A program made the translations under genes and the position numbers. Shown piece after piece: positions 6,992-14,296 of a stretch of DNA of 28,843 nt (position 1 is its first letter; each line of letters starts with the position of its first letter). The notes under the pieces are model-generated. The model was not told where the DNA came from, did no database searches, and saw nothing but the letters and a program-made list of their open reading frames with translations. The stretch is from IMG/VR virus record IMGVR_UViG_3300050821_001846, positions 1-28,843 of that record. One strand, written 5' to 3'. This DNA comes from a virus.

Positions 6992-7984
6992 TTAATCCTC
7001 CAAGTCGTAAGGACTCCAAGCCGGAACAACATTAAAATGAGCATTCTTCATTATTTCCCTTACTTCAGGCGGCCTTGAGTCTATCGGTCTAAACTCACAC
7101 CCTGAGTAGACATGACATTGTGAGTCATTAAATATCCATTCGTTCTTTTCAATGCAATGTCGCAAACGAGTTGCTTTAAGTACAACCTGCTTCCGCCACT
7201 CTTGAAGTTCTGATTGAGAGTACTCAATAGGTATGCGAAGAAAACGGGGTTTCTTTTTGCCGCTACGCGGAGCATCGCTCGGTTCGTTGCGTGCTGCAAC
7301 GTTGATAATGACTCTGTCGAGAGTAACTCCGAGCTTGAGCTTGTCTGCAATGACTTGTCCGGCAACAAGATACCCTGCTGTTTGAGCGTGTGGTTTGAAA
7401 TTGTTAACAATGTTTGATTGGATATAGTCTTTCGTTTTGTGGTCAACTGGTATAAGCCTCCCGTCTTCCCAAGTTAGTAAATCTGGTTTTCCTATGTAAT
7501 AAACGATTACTTTTTCATTTTCACCAACTAAAGTTTCTTTCTGTCTGCCAAACCCAGATTCAATACCAACTACTTTCCAATGAATAGAATCGTAAGGGTA
7601 AGAAAAGTCATAGTATTGGGCAATCATTGCGACGGCCCCGGCCCGACCGCCAAATTGTTCATAAGTTGAGGGATATAAGGCTTTACCTTGGTCTATTTGA
7701 CAACTATCCCATGCTTCTAGTGCTATATGGCAAGCAAGGTCTTTGGTTAAGTCTTTGGCAACCAAGGAAGTATAGTAATTCTCCATTGTTTTAGCCCACC
7801 ACTGGCCTATTAGTGTTTTAAGGTGGACAATTCCCTTCGGGGACAAGTGCTGAATATGCTTGTAGTTAAAGTATTGTTCACACTTGCCAAAACCTGAAAT
7901 CATATGATGGTCGAAATACATTTCCCATCTGCCATCTTCGTTTATCTTATACAACTGACCAACACCAACGTGAGAAGTGTTCAT
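6992..7984 (-). CDS. PD-(D/E)XK nuclease, RecB/Cas4-like, possible Fe-S cluster
   Basis: A 330-residue nuclease from the ATG at 7984, which follows the upstream TAA by one base. A TTG at 8008 with a GAGAGG site would add 8 residues. The catalytic core is YIGKPDLLTW with D168, then PVDHKTK with D181 and K183, then the RecB-type glutamine motif HAQTAGYLVAG near 200-210. Four cysteines (C35, C277, C290 and C296) have the one N-terminal plus three C-terminal spacing seen in Cas4 and AddB iron-sulfur nucleases. It would resect DNA ends for the Sak4-like ATPase downstream. The cluster assignment is an inference from spacing. Confidence 0.85.
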   Translation of the reverse strand: MNTSHVGVGQLYKINEDGRWEMYFDHHMISGFGKCEQYFNYKHIQHLSPKGIVHLKTLIGQWWAKTMENYYTSLVAKDLTKDLACHIALEAWDSCQIDQGKALYPSTYEQFGGRAGAVAMIAQYYDFSYPYDSIHWKVVGIESGFGRQKETLVGENEKVIVYYIGKPDLLTWEDGRLIPVDHKTKDYIQSNIVNNFKPHAQTAGYLVAGQVIADKLKLGVTLDRVIINVAARNEPSDAPRSGKKKPRFLRIPIEYSQSELQEWRKQVVLKATRLRHCIEKNEWIFNDSQCHVYSGCEFRPIDSRPPEVREIMKNAHFNVVPAWSPYDLED

Positions 7985-7985
7985 A

Positions 7986-8171
7986 TTATGAAGACTTTGT
8001 ACGCTCAAGTTCGTTTGCCTCTCTTTCTAATCGACACCTTTCACATGTTAAGTAATGTTCAGGTTCGATTTTATTTAGTAACTTATGATTAGAGTCGAAA
8101 ACGTCTGTGCCCCTACCAATGGCGTGTCGTAACTTGGACGCTTTTTCTCTTAGGTATTCGGAGGCGGTCAT
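7986..8171 (-). CDS. Small charged protein with a CxxC pair
   Basis: A 61-residue, highly charged protein beginning MTASEYLREKASKLRHAIG and containing YLTCERCRLEREANELER. Two cysteines in a CxxC pair, with nearby histidines, could bind a metal. The long C-terminal helix could mediate dimerisation. No family was recognised. It starts 4 bases after the stop of the zinc-finger gene and ends one base before the nuclease ATG, so it is part of the same operon. Confidence 0.6.
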   Translation of the reverse strand: MTASEYLREKASKLRHAIGRGTDVFDSNHKLLNKIEPEHYLTCERCRLEREANELERTKSS

Positions 8172-8175
8172 TCTT

Positions 8176-8811
8176 TTACTTTACTTTCTTTGGTATTGAA
8201 TTAATTAGTTTAGCTAGGCTTTCAGGAGTCATTCCTAACGCTTTAAGGTTCGCAACAATATCATCAACTTTACTAACTTTTGCCTTTTGTTTCTTCTCTT
8301 CTGGCGTCGTTTTGTGTCTTATGGCAGGTACTCTTTGGGTTGATGTGCCCCACCTAAGTACTCCACCTACCTTACTTAACTCACTAATTTCTCTTCTATA
8401 CTCCTCACTCTGCGCCATCCCCAAAGTAATCATGTGATATTCACGTATATTCTCAATATCATGAACAACACTTTTCTCGTGGTCTATAAAGTCTTTAAGT
8501 TCTTGGTCTGTCATTTCATAAACCATCTTAGAACTTAAACGATAGGCTTTGCCTGCTGGTTTTATTAAGCGACCTTGGTGTTGGACTCCGTCTGTGTCAA
8601 CAAGAGGCTCGACCTTGACGGTGGCATCTTCTGGTATTAAACAGGTTGAGCAGTAGTTTTCGGGGTCTACTTCACTTGCGTGGGTTAAGCAATACTGGAG
8701 ACCGCAATTACGACATTTACCTAAGATTGGTTCGACGCAATCCGCAAATGTACATTCATCAAGGACAGGAAGTGATGATGGGTTATCAATAGGATTCGCA
8801 GGGTCCGCCAT
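8176..8811 (-). CDS. Double zinc-finger protein with helical tail
   Basis: A 211-residue protein. The start at the ATG at 8811 is chosen because AAGGAG lies 6 bases upstream. An in-frame TTG at 8835 would only translate that ribosome site. Residues 20-57 hold an interleaved metal-binding set (C20, C25, C33, C36, C41, H44, C54, C57), similar in layout to AN1 or B-box type cross-braced zinc fingers. The rest is charged and helical and ends with VDDIVANLKALGMTPESLA and a Lys-rich tail. It probably binds protein or nucleic acid. Function is unknown. It follows the ribbon-helix-helix gene in the P1 operon. Confidence 0.7.
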   Translation of the reverse strand: MADPANPIDNPSSLPVLDECTFADCVEPILGKCRNCGLQYCLTHASEVDPENYCSTCLIPEDATVKVEPLVDTDGVQHQGRLIKPAGKAYRLSSKMVYEMTDQELKDFIDHEKSVVHDIENIREYHMITLGMAQSEEYRREISELSKVGGVLRWGTSTQRVPAIRHKTTPEEKKQKAKVSKVDDIVANLKALGMTPESLAKLINSIPKKVK

Positions 8812-8831
8812 TTGTTGCTCCTTTTTCTTAA

Positions 8832-9014
8832 TCAAACCGCAGGACGTGGTGCTACAAATACTTCTCCGTTGAGTAACTTTTTTACTAATTGTTCAATTAA
8901 ATAACTTTGGTCTCCGCGTTGGGGGTATTTTTCTCGAAACTCTTTGTGGAGTTGTGGAGACATAACGAATGATGACACTATTTTCTTTCTGCCCGGTCTA
9001 AGAACGGCGCTCAT
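8832..9014 (-). CDS. Ribbon-helix-helix-like DNA-binding protein, first gene after P1
   Basis: A 60-residue basic protein. KKIVSSFVMSPQLHKEF forms a strand plus helix and QSYLIEQLVKKLLNGE a second helix, the pattern of Arc/MetJ-type ribbon-helix-helix repressors. No zinc or other domain is present. It is the first gene downstream of promoter P1 (9026-9054). The ATG lies 11 bases from the -10 box with no Shine-Dalgarno sequence, so its mRNA would be leaderless or nearly so. Such a small DNA-binding protein at the head of an operon often regulates its own promoter. It is a candidate to recognise the element shared by P1, P2 and P3. That last point is an inference. Confidence 0.6.
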   Translation of the reverse strand: MSAVLRPGRKKIVSSFVMSPQLHKEFREKYPQRGDQSYLIEQLVKKLLNGEVFVAPRPAV

Positions 9015-9025
9015 TTACAAGTTAA

Positions 9026-9054
9026 ATCCTATCAGATTGCATTAATTTTGTCAA
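9026..9054 (-). promoter_or_regulatory. Promoter P1, sigma70-like, with GCATTAAT element in the spacer
   Basis: On the minus strand, TTGACA (9049-9054) is separated by 17 bases from TAGGAT (9026-9031). The spacer contains ATTAATGCAA, the reverse complement of the element in P2. It drives the operon beginning with the ribbon-helix-helix gene at 9014. The predicted transcription start falls within a few bases of the ATG. Confidence 0.82.
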
Positions 9055-9105
9055 GCTCTATATCTCTTTTAGAATCAAAGAGATATGCCTGTGAGTCAAA
9101 AATGG

Positions 9106-9390
9106 TCAATTTACTGACCCGACATCAGGCTTATATTCACTTGTCTTATCAGGTAGGAGCGCGATAATTTCCCCAACCACACTTGTTGTTGAGATTAAGT
9201 AATAATGAGTATCAGGGTCAAATTGGTTTTTCTTTTCTGTGTACCATTGAGCTAGGGCTGGACGCTCGACAACACTGACGTGTCTAACTTTGTTATCCCA
9301 ACGAGAGACGATAAAAACGACAATTGATAGGTTACGGTCTCTTAATTGGGTTGGGTAGTCTACACAGATTACTAGTGGTCCATATTGCAT
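9106..9390 (-). CDS. Hypothetical protein, 94 residues
   Basis: A soluble, mixed alpha/beta protein beginning MQYGPLVICVDYPTQLRDRN, with two hydrophobic strands (SIVVFIVSRW and HYYLISTTSVVGEIIALL). No motif was recognised. It begins 2 bases after the stop of the 61-residue gene upstream, with an AAAGG site overlapping that stop. It is therefore the last gene of the transcript carrying the FtsK-like translocase. Its stop lies about 50 bases before promoter P1. Confidence 0.65.
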   Translation of the reverse strand: MQYGPLVICVDYPTQLRDRNLSIVVFIVSRWDNKVRHVSVVERPALAQWYTEKKNQFDPDTHYYLISTTSVVGEIIALLPDKTSEYKPDVGSVN

Positions 9391-9392
9391 AT

Positions 9393-9578
9393 TTACCTTT
9401 CATTCCACTCAGCGGTGATGTCTACCACCTGCCCCAAAGCTAAGTCACCGGGAATTGTTACTGCTTGAAATTGTCCTTTCCATTTCGGGTCTGGAACTTC
9501 CACGATTGAGAAGACCTTGTCGTCTTTTATTGATTTGGAAATGACTTTTCCGCTTAACCTTGCTGTTGCCACACTCAT
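9393..9578 (-). CDS. Small beta-rich protein, 61 residues
   Basis: A short protein beginning MSVATARLSGKVISKSIKDD, with alternating strands and the segment AVTIPGDLALGQVVDI, consistent with a small OB- or SH3-like barrel. Function is unknown. It has a strong AGGAG site inside the end of the translocase gene, and its ATG directly follows that gene's TAA (TAAATG). Co-translation with the FtsK-like motor suggests an accessory role, but nothing in the sequence proves it. Confidence 0.7.
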   Translation of the reverse strand: MSVATARLSGKVISKSIKDDKVFSIVEVPDPKWKGQFQAVTIPGDLALGQVVDITAEWNER

Positions 9579-10700
9579 TTAGTTCTCCTTTCTCGCCGCT
9601 GCTTCAACACAGGCTTTAATATCCTCAATCCTTGCATACGGAGCGTGTAGTCTTTGTAAACCGGGTTTATTAGGGTTAACAAATAACATATCTCCCTGAC
9701 TAAGGAGATGTTCTGCGCCACCTGTTCCGATAACCGTGCGGCTATCAAACTCAGACGGAAGTCTGAACGTAAGCCGTGCAGGAAAGTTAGCCTTGATACT
9801 TCCCGCAACGACGTTAACTGAAGGACGTTGTGTCGCTGCAATAAAATAAATACCCGCTGCGCGCGATTTTTGAACAATCTTTGCAATCTTTTCTTCTGCA
9901 ATTTTGCTTTCTCCTTTCTTTGAACCTTTGAACATCATTAAATCAGCAAGCTCATCTATAATAATCACGATAAACGGAAACGGACCCTTCGGGTTACTTG
10001 CACTGTTATATTCATGTATATTACGGTGACCTGCTTTTCCAATTATTTTAAGTCTATCTTCCATTTCATCAATGACCCAATCAAGTCTTTCCAGTGTTTG
10101 ATAAACACTAGTAGCGGGTTCGAAAAGTAAATGTGGAGCACCAACGAAATGACCAAACTCGACGTTTTTAGTGTCACTTAAGACTATTTGAACACGTTCG
10201 CAAGGTACGCAATATATAAGAGAAGCAATAATGCTACTAAGGAGAGTGCTCTTGCCTGAACCCGTTGAGCCTGCAATGAGTAAATGTGGTAATTCCACCA
10301 AGTCAACAATAGTAGGTACACCAAGATAGTCAACTCCAAGATTAAGAGGTAACCTAATTTCGTTTCGTACTTTCCATACGTTTCCAATGCAATCTAAAAA
10401 CTTGACTAGGGTACGAATCTTATTAGGCACAAATACGCCAACAGCAGACTCACCTGGGAGTCTTTTTACGAAAACATCTTCTACCCCCAACAATACAGCA
10501 AAGTCAGTTGCTAATCCCTCTAAGTTACTTACTCGTGTTTGATTAGTTGGGAGAAATCTGAATACGCTAATTAAAGGACCAACACTAACAGGAGGTATGA
10601 ACTTAGCATCATAGCGTAGCTCCGTTAGTTTAATTGTTATTTTAGCAACAGTGTCAAGTTGTTCGTCGGTTAGTTTGTTTTGTGTTTGTGTTATTGACAT
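9579..10700 (-). CDS. FtsK/SpoIIIE-like DNA translocase, soluble
   Basis: A 373-residue hexameric-type DNA motor. Residues about 36-100 match the FtsK alpha domain (VGPLISVFRF, then LATDFAVLLG and LPGESAVGVFVPN). The beta ATPase follows with Walker A GSTGSGKS at 144-151, Walker B IIIDE at 246-250, and ATQRPSVNVVAGSIKANFP with LTFRL. The membrane segments and gamma DNA-reading domain of bacterial FtsK are absent, so it is a minimal cytoplasmic translocase. It might move or segregate phage DNA or strip proteins from it. Packaging itself has its own terminase here. It is preceded by a short terminator-like hairpin at 10724-10742, with AAAGGAG about 12 bases before the ATG. Confidence 0.95.
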   Translation of the reverse strand: MSITQTQNKLTDEQLDTVAKITIKLTELRYDAKFIPPVSVGPLISVFRFLPTNQTRVSNLEGLATDFAVLLGVEDVFVKRLPGESAVGVFVPNKIRTLVKFLDCIGNVWKVRNEIRLPLNLGVDYLGVPTIVDLVELPHLLIAGSTGSGKSTLLSSIIASLIYCVPCERVQIVLSDTKNVEFGHFVGAPHLLFEPATSVYQTLERLDWVIDEMEDRLKIIGKAGHRNIHEYNSASNPKGPFPFIVIIIDELADLMMFKGSKKGESKIAEEKIAKIVQKSRAAGIYFIAATQRPSVNVVAGSIKANFPARLTFRLPSEFDSRTVIGTGGAEHLLSQGDMLFVNPNKPGLQRLHAPYARIEDIKACVEAAARKEN

Positions 10701-10723
10701 TTAGTATACAGACTCCTTTTTCA

Positions 10724-10742
10724 ACAAAAAACGCGAAGCGTT
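10724..10742 (-). terminator. Rho-independent-like terminator upstream of the translocase gene
   Basis: On the minus strand, AACGC-TTC-GCGTT (10742-10730) is followed by a short T-run ending TTTTG. The stem is only 5 bp, extendable by G-T pairs. It would end transcripts coming from the GC-rich nucleotide-metabolism genes. Confidence 0.5.
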
Positions 10743-10747
10743 CCCTG

Positions 10748-10987
10748 CTAGGGGCGGTCAGGCGCACGCACTTGTTTGTGGCCTGTACGCAACAATTCCT
10801 TGAGGTAGTGCTCCACCAACTCCGCCAGCGGAATCTCATTTGCTGCCCAATGTTCCCCGCAATGCGCGGTCGGCTTGAAGTACACTCCGCACCATTGATT
10901 GCGTTTATATCCACTGTTCGGGCTGATGAATAGGCGCGGGTGAAACGGAGGATTCCTGCCGCTTTGAACCATCAATCGCTCGCTCAT
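10748..10987 (-). CDS. Hypothetical protein, 79 residues, in GC-rich segment
   Basis: A 79-residue protein beginning MSERLMVQSGRNPPFHPRLF, with two cysteines and a histidine (QWCGVYFKPTAHCGEHW) and a C-terminal amphipathic helix (LAELVEHYLKELL). No family was recognised. The stretch is GC-rich (36 of 60 bases at 10801-10860), as in the two genes upstream, so the three probably share an origin. A weak GTGAGG site precedes the ATG. Several other frames are open here because of the high GC content. This frame was chosen for its start signal and protein-like composition. Confidence 0.55.
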   Translation of the reverse strand: MSERLMVQSGRNPPFHPRLFISPNSGYKRNQWCGVYFKPTAHCGEHWAANEIPLAELVEHYLKELLRTGHKQVRAPDRP

Positions 10988-11059
10988 GCCGTTTGCCTCA
11001 CATTGAAACCCGGAAAGAACTCAAAGTGCCCCTTTCCTGTAGGCGCTGCCCCGCTGTCA

Positions 11060-11491
11060 CTACCGTGCTTCCGTTATCCCGCGCTGTCCGAGATATACGC
11101 CTGAATACTTTTCACAAGGGCCACTCGTCTTAGCAAAAATCAAATGGGCGAATCTCTGTCCGACCGGAGCGTAAGGCTGCTTCTCTTGGTCATTGACGAA
11201 GCAAAGCATCTCAAGCGTCAAGTTGCCTTCAAAACCAGCGTCTACGATAGTCGGAGGCAAGAAGAATCCGCGTCGCGCCCACGTGCTGCGAATTTCTACG
11301 AAGGCCATTAAGTCGTCAGGCAGCGAAATGACCTCGCGTGTGCAGCCAAGATAGAACGGTCCTACCTTATGGTCGAGATTATCGAGAATCAAATCTATCC
11401 CGTTCTGCTGGAATTGTTCAGGTAGAATCGGACTAATAGATAGCTTGCCGGAATCTATATAAAGCTTAACGTCGCGTCCGCTTAGTATCAT
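11060..11491 (-). CDS. dCTP deaminase / dUTPase-family protein
   Basis: A 143-residue trimeric-type deoxynucleotide enzyme. MILSGRDVKLYI and NGIDLILDN match the N-terminal strands of the family. RSTWARRGF begins at residue 68, VDAGFEGNLTLEM covers D84 and E94, and GVYLGQRG forms the C-terminal nucleotide-contacting segment. dCTP deaminases convert dCTP to dUTP, and relatives hydrolyse dUTP. The sequence has the arginine, aspartate and glutamate needed but is shorter than E. coli Dcd (about 190 residues), so which reaction it performs is uncertain. The ATG overlaps the TGA of the MazG-like gene (ATGA). It pairs naturally with the glycosylase-polymerase that polices uracil in DNA. Confidence 0.87.
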   Translation of the reverse strand: MILSGRDVKLYIDSGKLSISPILPEQFQQNGIDLILDNLDHKVGPFYLGCTREVISLPDDLMAFVEIRSTWARRGFFLPPTIVDAGFEGNLTLEMLCFVNDQEKQPYAPVGQRFAHLIFAKTSGPCEKYSGVYLGQRGITEAR

Positions 11492-12183
11492 TGCGCCTTC
11501 CTGTACTCGGTGAGAGCACTTCGTAGACTTGAGGCTTCGATTCCCTGCTTTGCTAGTTCGATCAGCGTTGCATCGACTTCCTCCACCAGCTTCCCGATGA
11601 GCGGGTCGGGGGCGGCAGGGCGCACGTCCTCAGCTTCAACCCATAAGTGAGTCTCACGTCGTCCGAACTTTACGCGAATAGGTAACGTACCCGTATCTAC
11701 CTCTGTTACCGTCGCTCGCACCCACACCTCATGTCCCGGTTCCAATTTCGCGCTCGACGGCTGCGCCTGCCCCTCCTGTCGGGCGGCGATCCGAATAGAG
11801 CAACCAAGTTCTTCTGACTTTGCGTTGAACACGTCGACCGCCGCTTCGCTAATTGTAAATCCCAAAGACTGTGCTAGCAGGTCTAGGTAGACAAAGCCAT
11901 CGCCCAATTCTTGCCGGAGTTTCGCCCGCAACTCTTCCGCTTCAACGCCTCTGTTAGCTTTCAATCCAACGCTGTCGCGGATGCGATTCAGTTTCTTGGC
12001 GGCGTTAGCGGCCTCTCCCAACTCGCCAAACATTGCGGTGAACCAGTCGGACGTAGACCATGAATCAAGCGCATGATTAAAAGCGTCAGGAGATTCGCAA
12101 TGCTGGCGGTTGATTCGTGAAAACTCAGCGAACGTCAGCCCCGTGGCTTCTGCTGCGCTCTTTTTTGTGTCTTTGTCTATCAC
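11488..12183 (-). CDS. MazG-like nucleotide pyrophosphohydrolase with extra C-terminal domain
   Basis: A 231-residue protein. Residues about 35-125 carry the MazG signature: ELGE with E54 and E57, then ELGD with E92 and D95, within helices ending YLDLLAQSLGF. This all-alpha fold hydrolyses (d)NTPs to monophosphates and pyrophosphate, often non-canonical ones. About 100 further residues form a beta-rich piece (HEVWVRATVTEVD...) and a final helix not typical of short MazG proteins, with role unknown. It starts at a GTG overlapping the upstream TGA (GTGA) with TGAGG 7 bases upstream, and overlaps the deaminase start downstream. The DNA is GC-rich compared with flanking genes. Confidence 0.78.
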   Translation of the reverse strand: MIDKDTKKSAAEATGLTFAEFSRINRQHCESPDAFNHALDSWSTSDWFTAMFGELGEAANAAKKLNRIRDSVGLKANRGVEAEELRAKLRQELGDGFVYLDLLAQSLGFTISEAAVDVFNAKSEELGCSIRIAARQEGQAQPSSAKLEPGHEVWVRATVTEVDTGTLPIRVKFGRRETHLWVEAEDVRPAAPDPLIGKLVEEVDATLIELAKQGIEASSLRSALTEYRKAQ

Positions 12184-12893
12184 GATTTAACCTCATTAGC
12201 ACCGAGTAGTTGTGCGGCTCCTGGGGCCATTAGTAGTCCTCTATATCTTGGTGTTAAATACTTAAAGTTTTTGCTGAAGTTTTTGATATTCGTAAATTTA
12301 ATATACACTCCTCCTGTTATTGAAGCGATTTGTTTAAGGGTTTCTTCTCCGCCTACGTCGTCTCCGATATGAACACAATCTATGGGTATGCCAGCGTCTT
12401 TATAATCTCTTGCAACCGGAATGGGGTCGTTTCCCGTGCTTTCTCCGTCGCTAACGATTACGCCACGCGTGATGGGTTCTTGGGTTAGCATTTCAAGCAT
12501 GGCTTCTGCCATAGGCGTTCCGCCCATTGTGTGTAGGTGGCTAATTTCGGCAGAGATAAATGGGAAAAGTGTTGAGAGATTGATACGCAACGATGGTTCA
12601 AATGTGTTAACAGCAACCGCTGTTTCAGCGGGGTCACACTGGTCACAGAAGGAAGAACCTGCTAAACGACACATTTGTATCTTTTCACCGCTCATTGAGC
12701 CACTAACGTCAAGCATAAGGCCAATACGATTAGGTAACTGAGCAACGAGAGTTGATTGTTTAGCTTGGTTATTTAGTGACGCCTGCATTCTTTGGTGTAA
12801 GGCACTCCCTTGACCGAAACGAATCTTACCCTGAGGAGTAATGATTTTGTTTTGGTCAGTTTGAGTTGGGTCTTTTTTTGTTAGGTCGCTCAT
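12180..12893 (-). CDS. von Willebrand factor A-domain protein
   Basis: A 237-residue protein with an N-terminal tail of about 55 residues followed by a complete VWA domain. The metal-ion site is intact: DVSGSMS at 62-68, T126 in GGTPM, and D149 in VSDGEST. Such domains bind a partner through a divalent metal and often regulate AAA ATPases or chaperones. In phages the role is unknown. An AGAGGAG site lies about 15 bases before the ATG, further than usual. The stop overlaps the GTG of the MazG-like gene. The J-domain gene shares the presumed P2 transcript, so a protein-remodelling role is possible. Confidence 0.88.
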   Translation of the reverse strand: MSDLTKKDPTQTDQNKIITPQGKIRFGQGSALHQRMQASLNNQAKQSTLVAQLPNRIGLMLDVSGSMSGEKIQMCRLAGSSFCDQCDPAETAVAVNTFEPSLRINLSTLFPFISAEISHLHTMGGTPMAEAMLEMLTQEPITRGVIVSDGESTGNDPIPVARDYKDAGIPIDCVHIGDDVGGEETLKQIASITGGVYIKFTNIKNFSKNFKYLTPRYRGLLMAPGAAQLLGANEVKS

Positions 12894-12923
12894 TTTGTTT
12901 TTTGTGTTCTCCTCTTCCTTAAA

Positions 12924-13416
12924 CTAGTCTCGTTTCTTCCCGCCGATAACAGCGCGAATCCCTGTTGTTACATGATAAAAACGGCGCTTTCCTTTGTTTG
13001 GCTCACGGCTCCCACTCGACAAACCACGCTCTGCTCGCGCTCCAATACGCTGAGATTTCTTTGGGTAATTTAGTTGATAGGTACCCGAAGCAAACCCACC
13101 ACCACGGTCAAATGACACAATTTCCTTTTGAACGCTTGTTGGCAATTGAAAACGAATTGCTTTGTCGTGTTTGACAACATAAGCAACGCTTGGAGACACA
13201 ATCATGCCAGTTGCGTGAAATTGACGTTTAGCAGCAACAGCCATTGCACAACCGTTAAGGTCTTTCTTTGCTGAGTGTTTAACGTCGTTTTCAGTAACTT
13301 CCACAACTGCGTTATCGTCTGCGTCTGTAACGCTTCTTACGTTTGGAAAGAACTTACGAACGTTTGATAAAGCAAGTGATGCTCGACTCTTTCTACCTGT
13401 TTTTTTTTCTTTTCAT
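12924..13416 (-). CDS. Conserved phage hypothetical protein with poly-A frameshift near the start
   Basis: The long frame ends at 12924 and stays open upstream past its first GTG (13304) to a run of nine A residues (13400-13408 on the minus strand). The only well-placed start, an ATG at 13416 behind AAAGG, is out of frame and hits TAG after 7 codons. One A fewer would join MKRKK to TGRKSRASLALSNVRKFF and give 163 residues. The upstream segment NVRKFFPNVRSVTDA and the following EVTENDVKH...NGCAMAVAAKRQ read as one continuous phage protein of a type common next to phage J-domain or replication genes (recalled, not searched). Either the homopolymer length is misread, or slippage restores the frame, or the gene is broken. 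Function is unknown. Confidence 0.65.
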
Positions 13417-13430
13417 TGTTTAACCTTTCA

Positions 13431-14168
13431 TTATTTGATTGCTTTGTCTTGTTTGATTCGGTCCCAATACATATTGAGTAAGCTCATCTTTTCCATGCTT
13501 CCACCACGGTCAGGGTGTAACTCAACCGCTGCGCGTCTATAAGCTGCAATAAGAGCGTCATTGGGAAGTAATTTGACAAACTCAACCATGATTTGTTCAG
13601 GAGTTTGCTTAGTTACAGCAGGAGACGCAGAAGCAGCTTGAGTTTGTTGTTTAGTAATAACAACAACCTCACCCGGGTTCTTCCATACTTTGCGTGCTGT
13701 GTCAACAATAACGTCTAGATATTTCTCAGCGAAAGCCCATATTTTTGTGGTTGGGTCGTAGGCTCTATCACTCACTGGTATAGCAATCTTTATGAACTCA
13801 ACGAACTCCTTACTGTAGGGAGTTGAGCAACGGTATGCAGCAAGGTCGTTGTCGTACCAAACTCGGCATTTAGTTGTGTTGCTTGTGCTCACTTGTTGAT
13901 AACCTCCTGTTGGATTTGAAGGTGTTGCTCTTTTCCAACCTGAATACACTGATGCTGTAGGTGGCCGACGACCTGTTGGGGCCTGATAAACTTTTTGTCT
14001 AGGTAATTGTGTTTGACCATAAATACTTTCATGCATCAAGTATTGTTTCTCCGTTACCTGACACATCAAAACCCTTGGTCCAGCCAGCGTTGTACAATTT
14101 GGACACACGGCCTGTCGCCAGCCTGATTCGTAATGATTGCATTGGTAGCATATGTAATACTCTAGCAT
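13431..14168 (-). CDS. Zinc-ribbon / J-domain protein
   Basis: A 245-residue protein. The N-terminus has a zinc ribbon (C7, C10, C22, C25). The middle holds a short domain with IPVSDRAYDPTTKIWAF, similar to the module found beside SNF2-type helicase domains. The C-terminus has a J-domain-like helix pair with the HPD motif at 218-220 followed by RGG. J-domains stimulate DnaK/Hsp70 ATPase, so this protein may recruit the host chaperone to a phage substrate. It is the first gene behind promoter P2, with TTAGGAG about 11 bases before the ATG. The -10 box and this ribosome site are covered by the inverted repeat GACTC-TTAG-GAGTC. Confidence 0.75.
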   Translation of the reverse strand: MLEYYICYQCNHYESGWRQAVCPNCTTLAGPRVLMCQVTEKQYLMHESIYGQTQLPRQKVYQAPTGRRPPTASVYSGWKRATPSNPTGGYQQVSTSNTTKCRVWYDNDLAAYRCSTPYSKEFVEFIKIAIPVSDRAYDPTTKIWAFAEKYLDVIVDTARKVWKNPGEVVVITKQQTQAASASPAVTKQTPEQIMVEFVKLLPNDALIAAYRRAAVELHPDRGGSMEKMSLLNMYWDRIKQDKAIK

Positions 14169-14186
14169 TTTTCGGTGACTCCTAAG

Positions 14187-14215
14187 AGTCTATCACTGAA
14201 TTAATGCAAAGTCAA
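14187..14215 (-). promoter_or_regulatory. Promoter P2, sigma70-like, with TTGCATTAAT element in the spacer
   Basis: On the minus strand, TTGACT (14210-14215) is separated by 17 bases from TAGACT (14187-14192). The spacer contains TTGCATTAATTCA, the same element as in P1 but inverted and in the same orientation as P3. An inverted repeat GACTC/GAGTC overlaps the -10 box and the ribosome site of the J-domain gene. Confidence 0.82.
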
Positions 14216-14296
14216 GCTCTTTATCTTCTTTCTTTTCAATAGTTTAGTGGAGAAAAAGGAGGGCAAAAAAGGTCACAACTGAATACGGACCAAACG

